Assembly: GCF_027213945.1 (NCBI RefSeq)
Contig: NZ_JAPWGW010000001.1
Coordinates: 124,001-188,000, forward strand
DNA length: 64,000 bases
Direction: 5' to 3'
Source: Henriciella marina
GTDB taxonomy: Bacteria > Pseudomonadota > Alphaproteobacteria > Caulobacterales > Hyphomonadaceae
The notes below the pieces were generated by a model. That model ran no database searches and was not told where the DNA came from. It saw nothing but the letters and a program-made list of their open reading frames with translations. A program made the translations under genes and the position numbers. Shown one piece after another: positions 10,613 through 19,303 of this stretch (position 1 is its first letter; the number at the start of each line of letters is the position of its first letter).

Positions 10613-10646
10613 GGGCCCGCCAGACGGGGACGTGTCCGGCGGGCCC
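10613..10646. terminator. GC-rich hairpin between convergent genes
   Basis: GGGCCCGCC (10613-10621) pairs with GGCGGGCCC (10638-10646). It lies 17 bp after the glutamate dehydrogenase stop and before the end of the convergent AI-2E family gene. There is no T-run on either side, so bidirectional termination is an inference from position. Confidence 0.5.
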
Positions 10647-10773
10647 TACGGGCAACTCCGCAGGCTGGGTGGGGGGACGCACGCGGAGGCCCGATTATCT
10701 AGAACGAGCTATAAGTTCGTAGCCGGCTTCCGGCACACGCGATATATGTGAGTGCCGGACATTTCTGCCAAGG

Positions 10774-11895
10774 TCAGTTGGCAGTCGTCTCTGCAGAATT
10801 CTGCGCGATACTGTCTGGCTCTCCGGTCAGTGTGCCTCCGGGGTCACCATCCGCTGACAGAAGTACCGCGATCCAGCGCGTCGTTTCTGATTGCGCACAA
10901 AGGATCATGATCAGGACGGTGAGCGGCGCGGACAGGAACATGCCCGGTATGCCCCAGATCGCGCCCCAGATTGCGAGCGAGAGCAGCACGACCAGTGCAG
11001 ATATGTTCAATGACTCGCCCATGATGCGTGGCTGGACGAAATTGCCGATCATGAACTGCCAGAAGCTGACAGCCGCAAAAACGATTGCCGCAAAGACATA
11101 GCCGTCCTGCGCACCGCCGGGAATCCAGCCTGGAACTTCCGGCTGCACCAGTGCGAACAGCATGGGTACGAAGGCAGCAACGATAGAACCTATGGTCGGG
11201 ATATAATTAAGTATGAAGATGAGACCTGAGAGGAAGATCGCATTCTCCACCCCGAGCGCAACCAGCGTAATGTAGGTCAGCACCGTAATCATCACGGAGA
11301 TAACCGTCTGGGTCCAGAGATAGGTTTCGATCCCCCGGCGAGCCGCGTGACCGATCTTGCTGACCTGCGCGCGCGTCGCATCGTCATGGAAGATGCGGTC
11401 CAGTTTCGGCGCCCATGCACTCTGCGCAAGAAACAGGAAGGCGACGTAGATCAGGATGATGACAAGGTCACCTGAGAGGTCACCCATCGCGCCCGCAATG
11501 GTGGCGAAGAAACGCTGGCCGCGCTCATCGAAGAGAATCTCCGTCAGCGTGGGCGCCTGCCCCATATTCACCGTCTGATAGACATCAGCGATGAGCGTAT
11601 TGATCTTTTCCTCATACTCGCCTGCCTGATCGCTGAACTGGGCAATCCCCTGCGCAAGCAGACCGATGAAGAGACCGAAGCCGAGAAGCGTGCCGAGTAT
11701 TGAAACGACGCGGCTCATATTTTCGGACATGAAGCCAACGCGTTCGCGGATAAGGCGTGTGAAGCCTTCCATAATCAGGAACAGGAACACCGCCAGTGCG
11801 AACGGCGCGAGAATGGCCCGGCCGAGATAAAGCAGGGCGATGATGACCCCAATCGCAATGATCCAGAGGGCAACGATGCCCGACCGCATACTCAT
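10774..11895 (-). CDS. AI-2E family transporter (PerM/UPF0118)
   Basis: Polytopic inner-membrane protein of 373 residues with about eight hydrophobic segments and a central soluble stretch. The conserved LNYIPTIGSIVAAFVP segment marks the family. Members include TqsA (autoinducer-2 export) and PerM-like proteins; the substrate here cannot be told from sequence. A second ATG two codons in is an equally possible start. The gene begins 6 bp after the stop of the YrhK-domain gene on the same strand, so the two probably form an operon. Confidence 0.88.
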   Translation of the reverse strand: MSMRSGIVALWIIAIGVIIALLYLGRAILAPFALAVFLFLIMEGFTRLIRERVGFMSENMSRVVSILGTLLGFGLFIGLLAQGIAQFSDQAGEYEEKINTLIADVYQTVNMGQAPTLTEILFDERGQRFFATIAGAMGDLSGDLVIILIYVAFLFLAQSAWAPKLDRIFHDDATRAQVSKIGHAARRGIETYLWTQTVISVMITVLTYITLVALGVENAIFLSGLIFILNYIPTIGSIVAAFVPMLFALVQPEVPGWIPGGAQDGYVFAAIVFAAVSFWQFMIGNFVQPRIMGESLNISALVVLLSLAIWGAIWGIPGMFLSAPLTVLIMILCAQSETTRWIAVLLSADGDPGGTLTGEPDSIAQNSAETTAN

Positions 11896-11901
11896 CCCGT
11901 T

Positions 11902-12180
11902 CTATTCTCCCTGCGCTTTGTCACCGTTGTTTGGCAGACGCGACATGTGGAAATCACGGGCGAGGTGGACGCAAGGCCTGATTGCAAAAAAGAGCGAGCC
12001 AATCAGGAAAAGCCAGGTCGCTGGCGTCTGGGTTGCCTCGCTGAAGAAAAGCGCAGAGCCGATAACAAATGCGACCGCTGCCGCCGCGTCCACGCCATCA
12101 TAGAGCTTCTGGTAATTGCCGAAGACCTCGCCGTGCTTGCTGGTGTCGAAATTCATCCAGTGGTGGGATTTCTTGCTCAA
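11902..12180 (-). CDS. YrhK domain membrane protein
   Basis: Small protein of about 92 residues with two membrane segments (AAVAFVIGSALFF and TWLFLIGSLFFAIRP), matching the YrhK domain pattern. Function unknown. A TTG at 12178-12180 is chosen as start because a strong Shine-Dalgarno (AGGAGG, on the plus strand cctcct at 12187-12192) lies 6 nt upstream. Upstream in-frame ATGs lack this, and the first internal ATG (12156) has no ribosome site. It precedes the AI-2E family gene in a likely operon and is divergent from the HerA-like ATPase. Confidence 0.75.
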   Translation of the reverse strand: MSKKSHHWMNFDTSKHGEVFGNYQKLYDGVDAAAAVAFVIGSALFFSEATQTPATWLFLIGSLFFAIRPCVHLARDFHMSRLPNNGDKAQGE

Positions 12181-12342
12181 GGTCAGCCTCCTCGTTCTGG
12201 TGTCTGAATGTGTCGTCTTCCGAATGGCTCTCGCGTCAGGCGACGTCAAAACACGTGCCGCGCTCATTTGCCATCCGCCGGGCCTTTGCGGCTGCTGCGT
12301 TTACGGCTAGCTTCCGCCCCCGCGAGACGAAGGAACAGGCAC

Positions 12343-13848
12343 ATGGGCGACAGCATCTATATCGGCGGGGGCGGTGAAGCTCAAAACGAGGCACAGCGGC
12401 TGCTCCTGAAACAGGCCAATCGCCATGGTATTATTGCGGGCGCGACAGGCACGGGCAAGACGGTGACCCTGCAGATCATGGCAGAGGGCTTTTCGAGCGA
12501 AGGCGTGCCTGTTTTCTGTGCCGACGTGAAAGGTGATCTGTCGGGTATCGCCAAATCCGGCACCGAGACATTCAAGCTGCACGACGCCTTCATGTCGCGC
12601 GCCACGAAGATCGGCTTTGAGGACTACAGCTATCATGACGTACCTGCCGTCTTCTGGGATGTGTTTGCCACGAAGGGACACGCTGTCCGCGCGACCATAG
12701 CGGAAATGGGCCCGACGCTGCTGTCGCGCCTGATGGACCTCAGCGAGACACAGGAAGGCGTCCTGACGGTCGCGTTCGAATATGCCGATGATGAGGGCCT
12801 TCTCCTGCTGGACCTCAAGGACCTTCAGAAGCTCCTCATCCACCTTGGCGACAAGGAAGTGCGCGAAGAGGTGTCACTTCGCTATGGCAATGTGGCAACC
12901 TCCTCGCTGAGTGCCATTCAGCGCAACCTGTTGCGGCTGGAGCGTGAGGGCGCGGAGCTGTTCTTCGGCGAGCCAGCTCTCGACCTCTCGCATATCATCC
13001 GCAACGCGGATGACGGACGCGGCATCGTCAACGTGCTGGATGCAACGCGCCTTATCAACTCACCAAAGCTCTATTCGACTTTCCTGCTCTGGCTCCTGTC
13101 TGAGCTGTTTGAGCAACTCCCCGAAGTGGGCGACCCGGACAAACCAAAGCTCGTCTTCTTCTTTGATGAGGCGCACCTGCTCTTCAAGGATGCGCCAAAA
13201 GCCCTAGTCGAGAAGATCGAGCAGGTAGTGCGCCTGATCCGTTCCAAGGGGGTCGGCATCTATTTCGTGACGCAGAACCCCCGCGACCTGCCCGACAGCG
13301 TGCTGGCCCAGCTCGGCAACCGTATCCAGCATGCCCTGCGCGCCTATACGCCGACCGAGCGCAAAGGCGTGCGCGCCGCAGCGGAAAGCTTCCGCCCGAA
13401 CCCTACCTTCGACACAGAAGAAGTGATCACTGCGCTGGGCACCGGCGAGGCGCTCGTCTCAACGCTGGATGCGAAATCAACCCCCGGCGTGGTCCAGCGC
13501 ACGCTGATCCGCCCGCCCTCTTCGCAACTCGGCCCGATCAGCGATGACGAACGCTCTGGCATCATGTCTGCGAGCCCCGTCGCGCGTCAGTATGACGATG
13601 TGGCCGACCGGGAGTCGGCGTACGAAATCCTGAGCGCAAAAGAAGAAGCCGCCGCCCGAGAGGCAGAGCGTCTTGCCGAGCAGGAGGAAAAGGCCAAGCG
13701 CGAACTGGAGAAGAAAAAGACCCGTCGTCGCTCCTCCCGCCGCCAGTCGGTTGGCGAGGCGGCCATGAAAACGGCGACCCGCACAATCGCCCGGGATGTC
13801 GCGCGTTATATCCTGCGCGGCATTCTCGGTGGCATGAAACGGCGCTGA
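12343..13848 (+). CDS. HerA-like helicase domain ATPase (DUF853 family)
   Basis: 501 residues. N-terminal P-loop GATGTGKT near residue 35, Walker B VFFFDEAHLLF near residue 270, and a later IYFVTQNPRDLPDSVLAQLGNR sensor-like region. The C-terminus is a Lys/Arg/Glu-rich coiled coil (EREAERLAEQEEKAKREL-type) plus a basic tail. The HerA/FtsK superfamily contains hexameric DNA or RNA translocases. DUF853 proteins are widespread and their role is not established. The start at ATG 12343 is where the family begins; upstream codons in the frame are non-homologous. No NurA partner is nearby. Confidence 0.88.
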   Translation: MGDSIYIGGGGEAQNEAQRLLLKQANRHGIIAGATGTGKTVTLQIMAEGFSSEGVPVFCADVKGDLSGIAKSGTETFKLHDAFMSRATKIGFEDYSYHDVPAVFWDVFATKGHAVRATIAEMGPTLLSRLMDLSETQEGVLTVAFEYADDEGLLLLDLKDLQKLLIHLGDKEVREEVSLRYGNVATSSLSAIQRNLLRLEREGAELFFGEPALDLSHIIRNADDGRGIVNVLDATRLINSPKLYSTFLLWLLSELFEQLPEVGDPDKPKLVFFFDEAHLLFKDAPKALVEKIEQVVRLIRSKGVGIYFVTQNPRDLPDSVLAQLGNRIQHALRAYTPTERKGVRAAAESFRPNPTFDTEEVITALGTGEALVSTLDAKSTPGVVQRTLIRPPSSQLGPISDDERSGIMSASPVARQYDDVADRESAYEILSAKEEAAAREAERLAEQEEKAKRELEKKKTRRRSSRRQSVGEAAMKTATRTIARDVARYILRGILGGMKRR

Positions 13849-13944
13849 AGGACGGCCACCACACGCCGTCACACAAGCGTCGCGATAGCGTTACCGTTCT
13901 GATACGAAACCGTCGCCGTACCGTCGCGCATGAATGCTAACCGC

Positions 13945-13965
13945 CCACTCTTGTTCAAGAGGGGT
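13945..13965 (+). promoter_or_regulatory. Hairpin holding the Shine-Dalgarno of the TonB receptor gene
   Basis: CTCTT (13948-13952) pairs with AAGAG (13957-13961) around a GTTC loop, and CCC can extend the stem to GGGG. The 3' arm AAGAGGGG is the only purine-rich sequence in Shine-Dalgarno range of the ATG at 13974. The fold could limit translation of the receptor. Prediction by eye only. Confidence 0.35.
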
Positions 13966-13973
13966 GTGTTCAC

Positions 13974-16811
13974 ATGAAATTCCGGTACAGCAAGCTTATT
14001 ACAACCGCGCTGGTTAGCGCAGGCATCGCGCAAATCGCTGCCGCAGACATCGTGCGCGGCCAGGTCACCGACGCGACGGGCGAAGCGCCGCTTGAAGGCG
14101 CGATCGTCCGGATCGAGGGGCTCGACCGCTCGACCACGACCAACCGCTATGGTGACTATCGCTTCACCAATATCCCGGCCGGCGAATACACGCTGTCGGT
14201 CAGCTATATCGGCGCAGCGCCTGTCAGCGAAACGGTCAGCGTCCTCAACGATACACAGCTCGACATCCAGCTTGGCGGCGATGTGCGCTACCTCGACAAT
14301 GTCCTGGTTGTGGGCTCGGCTGCCGCACAGGCTGGCGCGATTAACCAGCAGCGCGCCTCCAATGCGATCATCAACGTGATCGACTCCGATGGCCTTGGTA
14401 ACTTCCCAGATACAACGGTTGCCGACTCGCTGGCCCGCGTCCCGGGCCTGTCCATCGAGACCGACCAAGGCGAAGGCCGCTATGTTTCTATCCGCGGCAT
14501 CAATACCGACCTTATCTCTGCCTCGATCAACGGCGTGCGGACTCCGTCGCCGGAAGATCGCCGCGGCGTCCTGCTGGATGGTGTTCCATCCGACCTTCTC
14601 GACGGTATCGAGGTTCAGAAATCGCTGACGCCTGATGTTGATGCGGACAGCCTTGGCGGCGTCATCAACCTAACCACTATCTCGGCCTTTGACCGCGACG
14701 GCCGCTTTATCCGCGCCAAGCTTGAAGGCGCCTACAACGAAATCTCGCAGGACCTCTCCCCGAAAGCGACGCTGACTTATTCAGACGTGTTCGGCGAGAA
14801 GCTCGGCGTTGCCGTGTCGCTGAACTATCAGGACCTGCGCATCGAAACTCACAACAATGAAGCCGATGAGTGGAGCCAGCTCTCGAATGGCGACTACTAT
14901 CTCAGCGATGGGTATGAGCAGCGCTGGTACGGGCTGAACCGCGAGCGTATGGGCGTTGTAGCCAATTTCGACTGGCGCCTGAACGACACGACCGACCTCT
15001 ACCTGCGCACCCTGTTCAACAATTACGAAGACGACGAAGTTCGCAACGTCCTCCAGTTCCGTGACCTGGGCGATGTCGCCGATGAGGATGCCAATGGCGA
15101 CGATGTCGTGGCCTATGGCTCACAGATCACGCGGTTCACCGCGTCGCTGCCGCTTAACGAGATGGGCGCAGAAGTACGTGTCCGCCGCGAAGTTCGCCAG
15201 ATCCAGACGGTGGCTCTTGGCGGCCAGTCGGTCTGGGGCGACTGGGAAGCTGACTATGAGCTTTCCTACGCCTATGCAGAGGAAGACGACAGCGACAATC
15301 ATGACGCGACCTTCCGCGATGAAGATATCCAGGACGATGTCGGCGAGAATGCGATTATCGATTTCTCCACGCCCGAACGCCCCGTCTGGTTTGGTGGGGC
15401 CATTCTCGACGCGGTCTATGATCCGTCAAACTATGATCTCGACGCCTATGAGCGTGAGTTCACGATCAATGAAGACACCGAGTTCGCGGGTCAGTTCAAC
15501 ATCTCTCGCGACAGCCTGATCGGCGACACGCCGGTCACCTGGAAGGCTGGCCTGAAGGTGCGTGACCGGGAGAAGATCCGCGATGTGAATGTGCTGGTCC
15601 ATGAAGACAGCTCCATCAACCTTCTCAACTATGCCCGCGACAGCTTCATCGACAACTGGCGCATCGGCAATCCGCAGCCAACCTGGCCTGATCCAGCCCT
15701 CACCCGCTCGCTTCGCAACGCCTTTGGCCCGGGCGATCTCGATGAGGAAGGCAGCTTCTTCGACTCCAATGGCGAAGACTATGAGATCGATGAACAGATC
15801 TATGCCGGCTATGTCATGGGCACGTTCGACCTTGGCGCGTTGACGCTGGTGCCGGGTGTGCGGATAGAGCAATCCAAGATCGACCTGCGCGGCCGTGTCG
15901 TGCAGGAGGATGACCTGACTGCCACCGTCACGAACTTCAGCAATGACTATACGAACGTCCTGCCGAGCGTGAACGCGAAGTATGAGTTCAGTGACCGCCT
16001 TATCGGCCGCGCGGCTTACTATGCCGCCGTGGTGCGCCCGGCCTTCGGTGAAATGGCGCCTTTCGTCTTCATCAATGATGACCGCGACGAAGCAGAGATC
16101 GGCAATCCGAACCTCGACGCGCTGGAAGCTGACAATTTCGACCTCGGCATCGAGTTCTACCCGACCCAGCTCTCGGTTCTTTCGGCAGGTGTGTTCTACA
16201 AGGACATCTCCAACGCCATCTTCCCGGCAAGCTTCGACATTGGCGATGTTCCGGGCAATGTGGACCTGTCTGCCATTCCGGCTGAGCTCCTCAATGGCGA
16301 CGACACAGATAGCGGCGAAGTCGAAGAGATTTCGACCTTCATCAATGTCGGCTCGAGCGAAATCTACGGCATGGAATTCAACTATGTTCAGGACCTTGGC
16401 GATCTCAACGGCGCACTTCAGGGCTTCCTCGTTTCGGCGAACCTGACCCTGACCGAGAGCGAAGCCACACTGCCGGATGGCCGCGATGTGCGCTTCCTCA
16501 AGCAGTCGGACATGATCTGGAACGTCGCGCTCGGTTATGACAAGGGCCCATGGGACCTGCGCGTCTCGGCCAACTATCGCGGCGATTATCTCGATGAGCT
16601 GGTGGACGCGAATCTGGACCGCACAACTGATGACCGTCTCCTCGTCGAGGCATCTGCCAAGTATGACGTGAATGACAACCTCCAGATCTATCTGGAAGGC
16701 AAGAACCTCACCGATGAGCCGGAATACTATTATTTCGGCGACGAGCGCCGCCTGTCGCAATATGACGAGTTCGGCACCACGGTCGTCTTCGGCGCCCGGC
16801 TGACCTACTAA
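13974..16811 (+). CDS. TonB-dependent receptor with N-terminal carboxypeptidase-like domain
   Basis: Outer-membrane receptor of 945 residues that imports a ligand using TonB energy. A signal peptide (about residues 1-24, ending near AAADI) is followed by a carboxypeptidase-regulatory-like fold (GQVTDATGEAPLEGAIVRIE) at about 25-105. Then come a plug domain (IINVIDSDGLGNFPDTTVADSLARVPG) and a 22-strand-type barrel ending in a terminal aromatic (FGARLTY). The gene directly precedes a beta-propeller phytase, so the likely ligand is phytate or its breakdown products. That is inference from context. Confidence 0.92.
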   Translation: MKFRYSKLITTALVSAGIAQIAAADIVRGQVTDATGEAPLEGAIVRIEGLDRSTTTNRYGDYRFTNIPAGEYTLSVSYIGAAPVSETVSVLNDTQLDIQLGGDVRYLDNVLVVGSAAAQAGAINQQRASNAIINVIDSDGLGNFPDTTVADSLARVPGLSIETDQGEGRYVSIRGINTDLISASINGVRTPSPEDRRGVLLDGVPSDLLDGIEVQKSLTPDVDADSLGGVINLTTISAFDRDGRFIRAKLEGAYNEISQDLSPKATLTYSDVFGEKLGVAVSLNYQDLRIETHNNEADEWSQLSNGDYYLSDGYEQRWYGLNRERMGVVANFDWRLNDTTDLYLRTLFNNYEDDEVRNVLQFRDLGDVADEDANGDDVVAYGSQITRFTASLPLNEMGAEVRVRREVRQIQTVALGGQSVWGDWEADYELSYAYAEEDDSDNHDATFRDEDIQDDVGENAIIDFSTPERPVWFGGAILDAVYDPSNYDLDAYEREFTINEDTEFAGQFNISRDSLIGDTPVTWKAGLKVRDREKIRDVNVLVHEDSSINLLNYARDSFIDNWRIGNPQPTWPDPALTRSLRNAFGPGDLDEEGSFFDSNGEDYEIDEQIYAGYVMGTFDLGALTLVPGVRIEQSKIDLRGRVVQEDDLTATVTNFSNDYTNVLPSVNAKYEFSDRLIGRAAYYAAVVRPAFGEMAPFVFINDDRDEAEIGNPNLDALEADNFDLGIEFYPTQLSVLSAGVFYKDISNAIFPASFDIGDVPGNVDLSAIPAELLNGDDTDSGEVEEISTFINVGSSEIYGMEFNYVQDLGDLNGALQGFLVSANLTLTESEATLPDGRDVRFLKQSDMIWNVALGYDKGPWDLRVSANYRGDYLDELVDANLDRTTDDRLLVEASAKYDVNDNLQIYLEGKNLTDEPEYYYFGDERRLSQYDEFGTTVVFGARLTY

Positions 16812-16829
16812 TTTCTGGCGATGCCAGTG

Positions 16830-16870
16830 GGCGGGCCGGAGCGCATATGCGTGTCCGGCCCGCCATTTTT
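16830..16870 (+). terminator. Intrinsic terminator or attenuator between TonB receptor and phytase
   Basis: Perfect 11-bp stem: GGCGGGCCGGA at 16830-16840 and TCCGGCCCGCC at 16854-16864. It is followed by ATTTTT. The loop contains a small palindrome (CGCATATGCG). It lies 18 bp after the receptor stop and 31 bp before the phytase start, so phytase may need read-through or be set to a lower level than the receptor. Confidence 0.8.
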
Positions 16871-16900
16871 GAAACGCTACACTTCAGGAGATCTCACCGC

Positions 16901-17935
16901 ATGACATTCCGTATCCTTCTGCTCGCCGGCGCTGCCGCTGCAACGCTTGGTGCCTGCGAGACCGATGATGTCTGGATCGATGATGGCATCGCGGCCCAGC
17001 CTGTCGCGGCCAGCTTCGAAACCGATCCGATGACCGGCACTGGCGACCGCGCCGACGACCCCGCGCTCTGGGTGCATCCGGGCGATGTCTCGAAGAGTCT
17101 TATCCTCGGCACCAACAAGGATGAGGGCCTGCACGTCTACGACCTCTCCGGCGCTGAGCTTCAGTTCCTCGATGTCGGCCAGGTCAACAATGTGGATGTT
17201 CGCGGCAATGTTGCGGCGGCCTCGAATGATGAGTTCGACTCGATCACGATGTTCAGCGTGGACGCAGAGACCGGCAAGGTCACGCACACCGGCGATGTAC
17301 CAACCGGCAAGGCAGAGCCTTATGGCATCTGCATGGGCGAGGTGGACGACACGACGCTTATCATCCCGACCTATAAGGACGGTTCCATCCAGATCTGGAG
17401 CAGCAGCGAGGACGGCGTGACGTTCCAGCGTAGCCTGCAAGTCGGCCAGTTCGGCCAGCTGCAGCTTGAAGGCTGCGTTGTCGATGATGGCGCAGGCATC
17501 GCTTTCATCGGCGAGGAAGAGCACGGCATCTGGAAGCTGGACCTGCGTCAGCCAGACAGCACGCCTGAGATCGTCGACACGATCGAGGCCGGCAATGGTC
17601 TCGTCGCAGATGTCGAAGGCCTGTCACTCTGGGTCGGCGAAGGCACCGATGGATATCTCGTCGCCTCGGCGCAAGCTGCAGACCGCTTCGTCGTCTATGA
17701 CCGGGCTGCCCCGCATGCGGTGCGCGGCATCTTCACGGTGACTGAAAGCGAAGACGGCAGTGTTGATTCAGTCACCCATACCGATGGCCTCGGTGTGTCC
17801 TCGGCAGCCCTGCCGGGCTATCCGCGCGGTATCGTGATCGTTCAGGACGATGCGAACCCGACCTCGGAAGTCGACCAGAACTTCAAGATCGCAGACTGGG
17901 CCGACGTCGAAGCCGCTCTTGGCCTCAACGACTGA
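16901..17935 (+). CDS. Beta-propeller phytase, lipoprotein
   Basis: 3-phytase of the calcium-dependent six-bladed propeller family, releasing phosphate from inositol hexakisphosphate. 344 residues with an N-terminal lipoprotein signal (MTFRILLLAGAAAATLGACE, lipobox LGAC). Family hallmarks: DDPALWVHPGD near residue 48, GTNKDEGLHVYDL, and QVNNVDVR, which carry Ca2+/phosphate ligands in known members. The ATG at 16901 has AGGAG 10 nt upstream. The TonB receptor upstream and this enzyme form an organic-phosphate acquisition unit. Confidence 0.92.
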   Translation: MTFRILLLAGAAAATLGACETDDVWIDDGIAAQPVAASFETDPMTGTGDRADDPALWVHPGDVSKSLILGTNKDEGLHVYDLSGAELQFLDVGQVNNVDVRGNVAAASNDEFDSITMFSVDAETGKVTHTGDVPTGKAEPYGICMGEVDDTTLIIPTYKDGSIQIWSSSEDGVTFQRSLQVGQFGQLQLEGCVVDDGAGIAFIGEEEHGIWKLDLRQPDSTPEIVDTIEAGNGLVADVEGLSLWVGEGTDGYLVASAQAADRFVVYDRAAPHAVRGIFTVTESEDGSVDSVTHTDGLGVSSAALPGYPRGIVIVQDDANPTSEVDQNFKIADWADVEAALGLND

Positions 17936-17962
17936 TCCTTCTGCCACTTGGAAGGAATTGAG

Positions 17963-17991
17963 AGGGCTGGCCGTAGGGTCGGCCCTTTTTC
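17963..17991 (+). terminator. Intrinsic terminator after phytase
   Basis: An imperfect GC stem (GGGCTGGCC with GGTCGGCCC around a GTAG loop) is followed by TTTTT at 17986-17990. It lies 28 bp past the phytase stop. Confidence 0.75.
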
Positions 17992-18053
17992 TTGCGCTGC
18001 GCGAAGTCCATCACTAGCGTCACGGTCACGTCAGCAGGAGGATTTCCGACGTC

Positions 18054-19196
18054 GTGCTCAACGCTTCTCTCAAGACACTTCTCGCCGCTGCGGCGCTATT
18101 CGCCCTGCCCGCCCACGCCATGCCTGAAGAGAGTGCGACCGGCATGAGCGAGACCACCGACGCCAAGCTGTCCCTGTCCGACCGTTTTGCCCGCCTTGCG
18201 CTGGACTGCGTGCACCGCGAATACCCGAACAAGATCAGTCACGTCATGCAGTCCGATGATGATGCCCGCGCGCCGCACGAACTGACGCCAGCTTTCTATG
18301 GCTGTTTTGACTGGCACTCTTCGGTGCATGGCCACTGGCTTCTGGTGCGCACACTGAACACCGCGCCCGAAAGCACGCTGGAAGACGAAATCCGCACCAA
18401 GCTGGCACAGAGCTTCACGGCGCAGAACATTGCGGGCGAGCTTGCCTATTATCAGCGCGAGGACCGGGCCTCGTTCGAGCGCCCCTATGGCATCGCCTGG
18501 TTTCTTCAGCTGATCGCGGAACTGGAAGAAAGCTCCGACCCGCAGCTTTCCGAATGGCGCGAGACACTGCGCCCGCTCGAAGCCGAGATCGTCGCCAATA
18601 CGATGGTCTGGCTGCCGAAGCTTTCCTATCCCATCCGGCTCGGCACGCATAATCAGACGGCCTTCGCCTTCGGCCTGATACTGGATTATGCCCGCACTGT
18701 CGGCGACGAAGCGCTGGAAGAGACCCTGATCGACAAGATCCGCAGCTTCCACCTTGAGGATGTAAATTGCCCTATTGGCTATGAGCCGTCTGGCGAGGAT
18801 TTCCTGTCGCCATGTCTCATGGAAGCTGACCTGATGCGCCGCATTCTGCCCCCGCAGGAATTTGCCACCTGGCTTTCTGGCTTCCTGCCTGAGCTGCCAG
18901 AGAATGGCCGCGCCGACTGGCTCGCGCCCGGCATCGTGCTGGACCCTTCCGATGGCAAGCTGGTGCATCTGGACGGCGTAAACCTTTCACGCGCCTGGGC
19001 GCTTGAAGGCATGGCCGCAGGACTGCCTGAACGCGACCCGAGACGCGCGGGCCTTGTGGCCGCCGCCGAGGTCCACAAGAAGGCTGGCATTGCCGCGGTC
19101 TCTGACGAGCATTATTCAGGCAGTCACTGGCTGGCGAGCTTTGCGACCTATCTTGAAACCCGCCGCGGCCTCACGGGTGCGGGCAAAGCCGACTGA
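18054..19196 (+). CDS. DUF2891 family secreted protein
   Basis: 380 residues with a cleavable signal peptide (LLAAAALFALPAHA then MPEE). The body matches DUF2891: CFDWHSSVHGHW near residue 85, GIAWFLQLIAEL, HNQTAFAFGL and HYSGSHWLASFATYL. These His/Trp-rich motifs look like an alpha/alpha-toroid sugar-active or epimerase-like fold, but no activity is established. Start is GTG at 18054 with AGGAGG (18036-18041) 12 nt upstream, which is rather far. Monocistronic. Confidence 0.85.
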   Translation: MLNASLKTLLAAAALFALPAHAMPEESATGMSETTDAKLSLSDRFARLALDCVHREYPNKISHVMQSDDDARAPHELTPAFYGCFDWHSSVHGHWLLVRTLNTAPESTLEDEIRTKLAQSFTAQNIAGELAYYQREDRASFERPYGIAWFLQLIAELEESSDPQLSEWRETLRPLEAEIVANTMVWLPKLSYPIRLGTHNQTAFAFGLILDYARTVGDEALEETLIDKIRSFHLEDVNCPIGYEPSGEDFLSPCLMEADLMRRILPPQEFATWLSGFLPELPENGRADWLAPGIVLDPSDGKLVHLDGVNLSRAWALEGMAAGLPERDPRRAGLVAAAEVHKKAGIAAVSDEHYSGSHWLASFATYLETRRGLTGAGKAD

Positions 19197-19303
19197 ACTT
19201 AATTCGAATTCACAAGGGTGACGGGGCGATAGCGCTTTTAATTGCGCGCCGCGGCGCTTAGATACCTGGCAACAGACAAGAACCAAGTGAGAGGAACGGG
19301 ACC

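Noticed and set aside
15426-16760. 444-codon frame antisense to the TonB receptor
   Set aside because: Fully covered by the receptor coding sequence, with an Ile/Val/Arg-rich pattern typical of antisense shadow frames.
16840-16854. CGCATATGCG palindrome as an operator for phytase
   Set aside because: It sits in the loop of a strong terminator, which explains it more simply.
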